A DNA stretch of 64,000 nucleotides from Musa acuminata AAA Group (Eukaryota > Streptophyta > Magnoliopsida > Zingiberales > Musaceae). Location: positions 12,304,501 through 12,368,500 of the forward strand of contig NC_088356.1 of assembly GCF_036884655.1 (NCBI RefSeq), in the 5' to 3' direction. The first letter of the stretch is position 1. The number at the start of each line of letters is the position of its first letter. The notes under the pieces were generated by a model. It ran no database searches. It worked only from the letters and a program-made list of their open reading frames with translations, and was not told the DNA's origin. Position numbers and translations under genes: made by a program. Below are positions 15,447-24,934 of the stretch, in pieces.

Positions 15447-16150
15447 GTTTTATGGAAATCTTGCAATTTGTTTGCACGAGGAAGCTTCAATTTATTGGTG
15501 TAAAGCTTGGTTAAAGAGCCTGATGCGGCAGAGATCTAGGATGTCATTAACCACAGTGTTGTTCATTTGCAAGGATCTGGTTCATCTGATTTAGCTTCGG
15601 AGAATTAACTTTTTCTGAGGTAAAAGACGCTAGACCGCAGATTTTTGGTGCTGATGCACAAGTCATCGAACAACAGTAAATACATCAACAGCTTAAGTAC
15701 ATTTCTGTAGTTTCGTGTCTTTCAACTCTCATCATATACGAGGCTAGTGAAGTTTTAGAGTTCTCCAATTTATTAATTCTTTCCGCCAGCAAAGTTTGTC
15801 GCATTTGATAAAGTATTTCTCATGTGGAAGGAAGATATGGATTTGTAGTTAAGGAGGCAATATTGATTTTGGCAAGACCAGGTGGAATTTGTTTAAGCTG
15901 GTCTTCTCTAGCTTTGCCTTTTCCTAGTATATGGTTCTCGGATGTGCTGTGCTGTGCCGTGCCGACTTGTATAAATGTTGGTTTAAATTCAAGCAGTGGT
16001 TTCTTGCCCAATAGCATCAGGCATTACCCGATCAATTTGTATGGTTGATAAGTTCTGGGCTTGAGTCCGTATAAATATGTATTGTATTCCGATTAATATA
16101 ATAGAAGATTATAATCATTATGCAATCTTCAGCCGTGGATCGTTTAGTCC
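15447..16150. other. 3' flank of the L7Ae gene, no gene seen
   Basis: Contains the 3' UTR of the preceding gene and unremarkable intergenic DNA. A short GTGCT/GTGCC stutter lies near 15943-15965. Open frames here are short and unlike any family. Confidence 0.5.
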
Positions 16151-16151
16151 C

Positions 16152-16385
16152 GTGGATACCACGTGCTTTAACAAAGCCGGTGCCAGATATTTCGTGTCCG
16201 CTATACATTGGCCAAATGCTACCCACACAGATCCCACGTGCTTTAACAAATTCGGTTTAAGATGTTTCGTGTCCGCTATAAATTGGCTAAACGTGGATGC
16301 CACGTGTTTTGAGAGACCCCGGTGTCAGACGCTACGCTTCGTGTCGCGCTTTAAATAGGCCAAATGATGTTCCTTTCGCGAACGC
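16152..16385 (+). promoter_or_regulatory. Three imperfect ~73-bp tandem units, each with a G-box and a TATA-like box
   Basis: Each unit contains CCACGTG (G-box core CACGTG at 16160-16165, 16235-16240 and 16301-16306), then a TTTCGTGTC or TTCGTGTCG stretch, then an A/T box (TATACATTGG, TATAAATTGG, TTTAAATAGG). The last unit is followed by a CT-rich leader and an AACTAGGGTTG motif at 16435-16445 typical of plant 5' UTRs. G-boxes bind bZIP and bHLH factors (light, ABA). Promoter function is inferred. Confidence 0.55.
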
Positions 16386-16431
16386 CATTTCGCTACGTCT
16401 CCCGCCCGCTCTAATCCCTCTCTCCCCGCTC

Positions 16432-16925
16432 AAGAACTAGGGTTGTTCTTCGCTTCCGATCCTTTCTTGGATCGATTCGTAATGGTGAGCGTCTATCTCC
16501 ACCACGACGGTGACAAATTCGACCCCGCTTATTAGAAGAAACCAGGCGCCGGCCGCTCGTTTCAAGAAGGCCCTAGCGGCTACTATGTCCGCTGCCGTTC
16601 TTCCGGCCAAGTTCGACTCGAAGCCTCCTTCCACAGCCGAAGCAGGTTCGAGATGTTAATTCCATCCTTCCTTCCAGCTATTTGTGGGATCGACGTAGTT
16701 GTTGACATAGTTCTTGACGTAGTTCTTGTTACCGGGTCCTGAAACCTCTCCCAAGAATTAGGGATCTGCTCTCTTCCGATCCTTTCGTCGGTCGATTCGA
16801 AACGGCCAGCTTCAAACCCTTCCATCCCTTCACGACAATGATGGTGAACGTCCTGTCTCCCTCCTCGCCGCCCATCAGAAGAAATTGGACAGCGCTTTGC
16901 CGGCCGAAGCACGTTGGAGATTCTA
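16432..16925 (+). repeat. Diverged tandem duplication of a possible transcribed leader
   Basis: The segment at about 16432-16640 (AGAACTAGGGTTG, CTTCCGATCCTTTC, GATCGATTCG, ATGGTGAGCGTC, ATTAGAAGAAA, GGCCGAAGCA-like words) is echoed in the same order at about 16750-16925. Each copy has only short open frames after its ATG (16482 and 16840). No protein family is recognisable, so this may be a decayed or non-coding gene. Confidence 0.45.
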
Positions 16926-17048
16926 AACCTACATTGGTTTCTTTTCTCTCTCTCTTTGCAGCCGGATCGTGGTTGATCCGAGTGCCTCTTGTATATGGTT
17001 CTTGGAATGATCGATTGGTCAGTGAAGGGTGATGGCTGGAGATGGGCG

Positions 17049-17173
17049 TGTAAGCATAGATACGTAATTATGCTATGTCAATAATGCGAAAATAACCTAT
17101 ATGTCAGAATTGAAATCAATGCATAGATCTAATTATACGATGCGTACCTTTTGATGTCATATGTTCAGAGATC
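17049..17173 (-). repeat. Reverse-oriented LTR fragment, left half
   Basis: It is the reverse complement of the last ~127 bases of the LTR (compare 24317-24443). Only some 5-13 bases separate it from the forward LTR fragment that starts near 17179, so the two form an almost perfect palindrome of about 265 bp. Confidence 0.9.
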
Positions 17174-17178
17174 AATGG

Positions 17179-17314
17179 GATCCACGGGATCTCTGAACAT
17201 ATGACATCAAAAGGTACGCATCGTATAATTAGATCTATGCATCGATTTCAATTCTGACATATAGGTTATTTTCGCATTATTGACATAGCATAATTACAGA
17301 TCTTTATGCTTACA
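17179..17314 (+). repeat. Truncated forward LTR (last 136 bp)
   Basis: It matches 24308-24443 of the full LTR nearly base for base and ends in the same CTTACA. The U3 part with the promoter is missing, so the copia body has no complete 5' LTR. Confidence 0.9.
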
Positions 17315-17316
17315 AT

Positions 17317-17328
17317 TGGTATCAGAGC
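17317..17328 (+). promoter_or_regulatory. Primer-binding site for initiator methionine tRNA
   Basis: TGGTATCAGAGC, the standard copia primer-binding site complementary to the 3' end of plant initiator tRNA-Met, lies two bases after the LTR end. An identical site lies at 24446-24457 after the full LTR. Confidence 0.9.
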
Positions 17329-17465
17329 CCGATTTTTGAAATCATGCATTAGATCTGTAAATTAATTTATGATGCATAATTACCTTTATCTTCCAAAAAC
17401 TGCTAAGCAGTAATGGTCACCGTCGACCTCGCTACAAATCTGCGGTTACGCCGAGTAGCGTGCGT

Positions 17466-17985
17466 ATCACAGAACCCGTCCCATATGCGGACATCACAGA
17501 ACCCGTCCCATATGCGGACATCATAGAACCCGTCCCATATGTCGACATCACAGAACCTGTCCCATATGCGGGCATTACAGAATCCGTCCCGTACGCGGGC
17601 ATTACAGAACCCGTCCACGCGACGGCATTACAGAACCCATCCACGCGACGGCATCACAGAACCCGTCCACGCGACCGTGGACGGCATCACAGAACCCGTC
17701 CATGCGACGGTCGGCCGCACGCAGGCAGACAGCCCAGGTGGCGGCCATGCGTGAGGAGGCCGTGCACAGGCGGCGGCCGCGTGCTGGTAGCAGCCACCCG
17801 CGGGCAGGAATCGCCGCAGCGGCAGCGGCCGCGCGTGAGCAGTAACAGCCCCGCGGCGGTAGCGCCGTGGCGGCAATGGCCGCGCACAGGCTAGAACTGC
17901 CGTTGGCAGCCGCGTACAGGCGGCCGGGCCGCAAGCAGCAGCGGCAACGCCGCTCGCGCAGGCGGCGACGGCGATGGCAGATTAG
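17466..17985 (+). repeat. 27-bp minisatellite and GC-rich tract in the copia leader
   Basis: A 27-bp unit (core CACAGAACCCGTCCCATATG) is repeated about six times from 17466, then decays into shorter CAGAACCCGTCCACGCGACGG units up to about 17710. Because 27 is divisible by three, the open frame shows a nine-residue repeat (ITEPVPYAD). From about 17700 to 17985 the sequence is very rich in GCGGC words and CpG, then switches abruptly to AT-rich DNA. I see no evidence that this is translated. Confidence 0.85.
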
Positions 17986-18473
17986 GGTTTTGGCATATTT
18001 ATGTTTTTTGCCCTCGAGGCTAGGGTTATGAAAAATTACAGTTTTACTCTTTTCAAATATCGTAATTACAGTTTATGTTCTGTCAATATATTTACGGTTT
18101 TACCCTCGGGTCTAATTTCTGCCAAATTACAGTTCTGCCATTCATATATTTTCGATTTATATTCTATCAAATATTTTCGGTTTTTATCATTATGAAATTG
18201 AGAAATTTAGGTTATATTCTCAATTATAAAATTGATAAATATCATTTATTATAATTATGATTAATTTTAATCATGATTATATTTTTGATTATTTGATCTG
18301 ATTTAATTTTGATTAAAAAAAATATAAATTATGGTTTATTTTATGGTTTTCTCATATGAATTATTCATTATATATGTGGTAAATAAAATTAAAATCCAAT
18401 TATTATTTTTAGAATTTTCATTTATTTATTCACATGTATATGTTTGAAATTATCATATGAGTTTTATTAAATG

Positions 18474-18820
18474 TTCAATAATTATTATGGTTATTTATTA
18501 TTGAACTGCTTAGCATTAATATTCAATAATTATTATTGTTATTTATTATTGAATTGCTTTGTATTAATGTTCAATTAATGTTCAATAATTGTTATGGTTA
18601 TTTATTATTGAACTGCTTTACATAAATGTTCAATAATTATTATGGTTATTTATTATTGAACTGCTTAGCATTAATATTTAATAGTTATTATTGTCATTTA
18701 TTATTGAATTGCTTTGCATTAATGTTCAATAATTGTTATGGTTATTTATTATTGAACTGCTTTACATAAATGTTCAATAATTATTATTGTTATTTTATTA
18801 TTAAATTGCTTAGCAAAATT
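18474..18820 (+). repeat. 48-bp AT-rich tandem repeat in the copia leader, about 8 units
   Basis: The word TTCAATAATTATTATGGTTA (or a close variant) restarts at 18474, 18522, 18570/18581, 18629, 18677, 18725 and 18773, a strict 48-bp period with one 11-bp insertion. Units alternate between endings CTTAGCATTAATAT, CTTTGCATTAATG and CTTTACATAAATG, so there is a higher-order pattern. Confidence 0.9.
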
Positions 18821-19356
18821 AAAGAAATATTGATGAATATTATTTGTAATTTATTTCCCTAAGTTTTATCTGACTAGTAGCTGCCAAAGTGGCCTGGCAT
18901 GATAAACTTTTGTGATATGAATTACAATAAAAGTTTTATCATTTTATAGGACATTTTTATTTTATATTATTGCATTAGTCTTGTAGCCACCAAAGTGACC
19001 TAGACTAATGACTTATAAAATAATATTAAGGAATTAGTCTTAAATGACATTAAGGAAATAATATTCATAATGGCACATATAATTAGGAGATTTAGATAAT
19101 CCCAAAGGAGAATCTAATTCAAATAATTATGTGATGGGGTAGGATGATACTATTTTAGATATCCTTGCAGTTTAGGGTTGTATACCCAAAGGTAACAATA
19201 CCTATTCTTCAAGGATGGTATCAGTCCTCCATAAATATTCTTGAGTGAACACTAGATATGTCAATATTTCACCCAAAGGTGTAATATAGATGATATCAAT
19301 AGTTCATCAATTTTTGACAAACTCAAAGCATTAATGTTGTTATATATTTTTTTGCA

Positions 19357-22300
19357 GTGGTACTTCCACATATACATTCATATGCTTCTAGTGTCCCTGT
19401 ACTTTCTGGATCAAATTATTCAGAATGGTTAGAGCATGTGCAATTCACACTGGGTGTATTAGATATTGATCTAGCATTACTTGTTGAAAAGCCTACAGAC
19501 TTGACTGATGAAAGTACTGCAGAACAAGTTAATGAAATGAAGACTTGGGAAAGATCTGATAGGCTTAGTTTAATGTTCATAAGAATGACAATTGCAAATA
19601 ACATAAAGACTTCATTATCGATTGCAACTAGCGCAAAGGAATATTTAAAGGTTATTGAAGACATATTTAAATCTGCTGATAAGTCATTGGTTAGCACATT
19701 GATGAAAGAACTGACTATGGCTCAGTATGATGGTACTCGAGGAATTCAGGATCATATCCTCAATATGGCTGACAAAGCTGCAAAACTTAAAACATTATGG
19801 ATGAATGTTGATGAATCTTTCCTCGTGCAATTTATTCTCAATTCTCTTCCTTCTTAGTTTGGCCCATTCAAGATTTACTACAATACAAATAAAGATAAGT
19901 GGGACTTGAATGAGTTGACTAGCATGTGTGTTCAGAAGAATTGAGATTAAGGCAGGAAAATTCATATAATGTCATGACGACTACTCAAGGAGGTGGTAAT
20001 AAGAAAAGAAAGTTGAAGCATATCCATCAAAGAGATTTGTAAGTCTGGAAATGTTAAACAGACTAATGAAAAGAAAGCCTTTACTGTAAAGTGCTTCTTT
20101 TGTGGCAAGAAAGGACATGTGAAGAAGGATTGCATTAAACGCAAGACTTGGTTCGAAAAGAAAGGTATTAACTCGACCTTTGTATGTTTCGAATCAAACA
20201 TTACAGAAGTTCCTTCTAACACTTGGTGGATAGATTCTGGTGCTTCAACTCATGTTACAAATAACATGCAGGGATTTCTTTCAATTCGGAAACCAAATTA
20301 ACATGAAAGATTCATCATTATGGGAAATCGTCTTAAAGCGAAAGTGATATCAATGGGAACTTATCGTCTACGTTTAGAGACGGGTCACTTGATGGATCTT
20401 GTTGACACATGTTATGTCCCTACAATTTCTAGAAATTTGATTTCTCTTTCTAGAATTGATGAGTTAGGATATTGTATTTCTTTTGGTAGTGGCAAACTCA
20501 GCATATTTTACGATTCAATAAAAGTTGGTTCTGGAATTCTTTGTGATGGTTTGTACAGAATTAATTTGGATCTTGAGTTTGCAAAGACACTAATGACCCT
20601 GCAATCAAGTGTTGGATTGAAACGTAGTTTCAATAATGAAAGATCTTCTATATTGTGGTATAGACGATTGGGGCATATCTCCAAGGAAAGAATTGAAAGA
20701 TTAGTGAAGGATAATATTTTGGAACATTTAGACTTCACTGATTTTGATATTTGTATAGATTGCATAAAGGGAAAGCAAACTAAACAAATAAAGAAAAATG
20801 CCACAAGAAGTAAAGAACTCCTTGAGATCATTCATACTGATATCTGCGGACCACTCCATATTCCTTGTTTTAGTGGAGAAAAATATTTCATCACATTTAT
20901 AGATGATCTGTCCAGATATGGCAAAGTTTTTCTAATACATGAAAAGTCTCAAGCCGTTGATACTCTTGAAGTATACATAAATGAGATTGAGAGACAATTA
21001 GATAGAAAAGTTAAAATTGTCAGATCTGACAGAGGTGGTGAATTTTATGGCAGATATGATGGATCTAGTCAGAATATTGGTCCTTTTGCTAGATTCCTAG
21101 AACAACGGGGTATTTGTGCTCAATATGCATTACCAGGTGTGCCATAGCAGAATGGTGTTGCTGAAAGGCGAAATCGTACTCTGATGGATATGGTTAGGAG
21201 CATGATGAGTTATTCCTCTGTACCTGAGTCGATATGGGGTGAAGCTCTTAGGATAGCTATGTACATCTTGAACAGGGTTCCTAGTAAGTCAGTTTCATCG
21301 ACTCCATTTGAGTTACGGACTGGTAGGAAGCCCAGTCTGAGACATTTACATATTTGGGGATGTCCTGCAGAGATAAGAGTATTCAATCCACATGAAAAGA
21401 AATTGGAGTCAAGAACTATTTCAGGATATTTTATTGGTTATCCAGAAAAATCCAAGGGATACAGATTTTATTGCCCTAATCATAGTATGAGAATAGTAGA
21501 ATCTGGTAATGCAAAATTCCTAGAAAATGGCGAAATCAGTGGGAGTGAAAAATCTCGAAGGGTTAATTTTGATATTGAGGAGATTCAGGTTAATTCTCCC
21601 ATATCATCTCCTGTCCGAGAGATTATTATTCCTCAAATCAATGAGTATTGATGAGGGTGAACAACAAAATAACATCCAAGAACTCTCACATGATGTTGAT
21701 GTCGCCGCTGATAATCTTGTAGAACAATCACAATTGGCAGATTTGAGAAGATCTCAAAGGAAAAAGAAACATGTCATTTCTGATGATTATGTTGTATATC
21801 TACAAGAATCAGATTATGATATAGGAATAAAAAGAGACCCCTTATCGTTTTCACAAGCCATAGAAAGTAACGATTCTGAAAAATGATATGATGCAATGAA
21901 AGAAGAGTTAAAATCAATGGTACAGAACGATGTCTGGGATCTCGTTGAATTGCCCAATGATTGTAAAAGAGTCGGTTGTAAATGGGTCTTTAAGACAAAA
22001 TATGACTCAACGGGCAATATCGAACGATATAAAGCCAGACTTATGGCCAAAGGTTTTACTCAGAAGGAAGGCATCGACTATAATGAGACTTTTTCTCCTG
22101 TTTCTAAAAAGGACTCATTGAGAATCGTTATGGCATTAGTAGCTCATTATAATCTTGAGTTGCATCAGATGGATGTGAAAACAACATTTCTGAACGGAGA
22201 TCTAGATGAGGAAATCTATATGGAATAACCCGAAGGATTCATAGAAAAGGGAAAAGAAAGTTGGGCTTGTAAACTTAAGAAATCCATTTATGGCCTTAAA

Positions 22301-23407
22301 CAAGCTTCCAGACAATGGTATATAAAGTTTCATAATACCATTACTTCCTTCGGATTTAAGGAAAATACTGTTGATCAGTGTATATACCTGAAGGTAAGTG
22401 GGAGCAAGTTTATTATATTGGTCTTATATGTGGATGATATTTTACTTGCCAGTAGTGATCTTGGTTTATTGCACGAAACTAAGATATTTCTCAACAAGAA
22501 CTTTAAGATGGTTGATATGAATGAGGCATCCTATGTTATTGGCATTGAGATATTCAGAGATAGATCTCAAGGATTATTAGGATTGTCTCAGAAAGGATAT
22601 ATTGATCGTATCTTGGAGAGATTTAATATACAGCTTTGCTCAACCAATGATGTACCTATTACTAAAGGTGAAAAATTCAGTCAAAACCAGTGCCCAAGAA
22701 ATGACTTAGAAAAGAATCAAATGAAGAATATTCCTTATGGATGCGCAGTTGGAAGTCTATTATATGCTCAAACCTGTACAAGACCAGATATTAGCTTTGC
22801 AGTTACAATGCTGGGAAGATATCAAAGCAACCCAGGAATGGAACATTGGAAAGCTGCAAAGAAAGTAATGAGATATCTACAAGGGACAAAAGATTATATG
22901 CTCACATACAGGAGATATGATCAGCTTGAAGTAACTGGATATTCAGATGCTGATTTTGCAAATTGCCTCGACAGTAGGAAGTCCACTTCAGGATTTGTAT
23001 TTATGTTAGCTGGTGGGGCAATTTCTTGGAAAAGTGCAAAGCAATCGCTTATTGCATCATCAACAATGGAAGCTGAATTTGTGGCATGCTTTGAGGCCAC
23101 AAATCAAGCTTTATGGCTGCGAAATTTTATCTCAGGACTTGGTGTGGTCGACTCAATTGCCAAGCCGCTGAAGATATTTTGTGATAACACCGCAGCAGTT
23201 TTCTTCTATAAGAATGGCAAGTACTCTAGTGGTTCCAAGCATATTGAGATAAAGTACTTGGTGGTTAGAGAAAGAGTCCAGAAACAGCAAGTGTCAATTG
23301 AGAACTTGAGCACCACTATGATGATTGCTGATCCATTAACAAAAGCATTACAGTGCAAAATATTCAAAGAACATGTTCTTAGAATGGGGCTTGTGAGCAA
23401 GTCATAA
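19357..23407 (+). pseudogene. Copia gag-pol polyprotein, inactivated
   Basis: Domains follow copia order. Gag-like segment 19357-19854; zinc knuckle C-X2-C-X4-H-X4-C at about 20095-20140; aspartic protease with DSGAS near 20236; integrase from the GAG-pre segment (about 20650) through HTDICGP and GGEF to a core end near 21150; the QNGVAERRN stretch (21150 on); reverse transcriptase from about 21890 with the catalytic YVDD near 22430; RNase H to the TAA at 23405-23407. Breaks: stops at 19855, 20299, 21145, 21884 and 22226, frameshifts near 19940-20050 and 21640. Most of the pol reading frame is otherwise well preserved. The order protease-integrase-RT-RNase H identifies Ty1/copia; similarity is to Tnt1-type polyproteins. 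The gag frame has no ATG at its start and begins exactly at a TTTTTTTGCAG splice-acceptor-like site. Confidence 0.92.
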
Positions 23408-23847
23408 AGGATATGGTGATGCATGTTTATGTGGATGCTATTATTGACATTTTACTTAATTAAAGTTATCTGTTTCTGCTATCCTGTTTACATTTATGTT
23501 TATGCATATTATGGTTGAATGTAATAACAGGATTGTCTTGACAAGACAAATTACAGGGGTCATTATGGACTATATTAGGAAAGACTAACAATGTTGTGGT
23601 ACATAGAAGGGAGTATGACATTGATGAAATACAACCGCTATGACTCGCATTGATAGTTGGACTTAATATAGTATTATTGTGTTTATTGGACTTATTGGCT
23701 TATTTTAAAACATGGCCATGTATAAAATGCTTTTCAAAATTTCTTGGAATCCAATTAGGTAAAATTGTTTTTAAACAAATTTTGTTTTGTTTGTTTTGAT
23801 TTTGTATCTCTTTTATATCTTATCAATTAATGGGTCAAGTGAGAGAA

Positions 23848-24443
23848 TGTTAGAATATGTGACCCTTTTATAATTGAATAAGATATATAATAGAATAACT
23901 AATTGGGTTCCGTTCAGATATTTTAGCCAATAGACTAAGTCCACTACGGAACGATTCCTCGGAGATATCCTTGATGGGAGGAAATCTCCTGAGATCTCAT
24001 CGTAGACCCTCTGCTCTCGCCTATAAAAGGACAGGATCTCTAGGGGTTGAGTGTGTGTTAGAGCATCATAACGTTGACACGTATAGACGCACCTCTCCGT
24101 TGAGGGATTCAGTTATTCTCCTCGACTCTCTCCCCAAAACCCTCTCCCCAAAATCCATCAATCTGTGTGGGTCCTGTGAAAGGATAGGAAGAGAGGAGAA
24201 AGGGTCTACTCTCCTTGCACTCCTTCAGATTACGTGCGATTGGATTAAAGACGATCGGATTAAAAACGGTGCTAGCAGCTATTTTGGATTAAAGACGGTG
24301 CTTAGCAGATCAACGGGATCTCTGAACATATGACATCAAAATGTACGCATCGTATAATTAGATTTATGCATTGATTTCAATCCTGGCATATAGGTTATTT
24401 CCGCATTATTGACATAGCATAATTATAGATCTTTATGCTTACA
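23848..24443 (+). repeat. Full-length forward LTR (596 bp)
   Basis: Starts TGTTAGAAT directly after a purine-rich tract (AAGTGAGAGAA, 23837-23847, the likely plus-strand primer) and ends CTTACA. It contains a TATA box TATAAAAG at 24022-24029. Open frames across it are not genes. Confidence 0.9.
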
Positions 24444-24480
24444 ATTGGTATCAGAGCCCGGTTTTTGAAATCATGCATTA

Positions 24481-24934
24481 GCACCGTCTTTAATCCAAAA
24501 TAGCTGCTAGCACCGTCTTTAATCCGACCGTCTTTAATCCAATCGCACGCAATCTGAAGGAGTGCAAGGAGAGTAGACCCTTTCTCCTCTCTTCCTATCC
24601 TTTCATAGGACCCACACAGATTGATGGATTTTGGGGAGACGGTTTTGGGGAGAGAGTCGAGGAGAATAACTGAATCCCTCAACGGAGAGGTGCGTCTATA
24701 CGTGTCAACGTTATGACGCTCTAACACACACTCAACCCTTAGAGATCCTGTCCTTTTATAGGCGAGAGCAAAGGGTCTACGATGAGATCTCAGAAGATTT
24801 CCTCCCATCAAGGATATCTCCGAGGAATCGTTCCGTAGTGGACTTAGTCTATTGGCTAAAATATCTGAACGAAACCCAATTAGTTATTATATTATATATC
24901 TTATTCAATTATAAAAGGGCCACGTATTCTAACA
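24481..24934 (-). repeat. Reverse-oriented LTR fragment, right half
   Basis: Reverse complement of 23848-24301 of the forward LTR with a few per cent differences. Together with that LTR it makes an inverted repeat with arms of about 454 bp around a spacer of about 180 bp. Confidence 0.9.

Larger units (their letters stand above)
17049..24934 (+). mobile_element. Ty1/copia element nested in a reverse-oriented copy of its own LTR
   Basis: The outer boundaries are the two halves of one reverse-strand LTR: 17049-17173 (125 bp) and 24481-24934 (454 bp), together complete except for about 15 bp at the split. They start with TGTAAGC and end with TCTAACA, and are flanked by GGGCG (17044-17048) and GGACG (24935-24939), a 5-bp near-match that looks like a target-site duplication. 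Between them lies forward copia sequence: the last 136 bp of an LTR, primer-binding site, leader, gag-pol remnant, a full LTR, then a second primer-binding site and about 23 bp of leader. The element cannot move by itself because the coding region carries several stops and frameshifts. Confidence 0.85.

Noticed and set aside
17460..17894. Open frame with ITEPVPYAD repeats then an Arg/Ala-rich part
   Set aside because: It is a minisatellite and GC-rich tract in a retrotransposon leader with no ATG in frame; kept as a repeat, not a gene.
18474..18820. Regularly spaced repeats as a CRISPR-like array
   Set aside because: Units are contiguous with no unique spacers, in a plant retrotransposon.
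23971..24811. Two similar open frames on opposite strands (120 and 138 codons)
   Set aside because: Both are the same LTR sequence read in its two orientations; no protein is implied.
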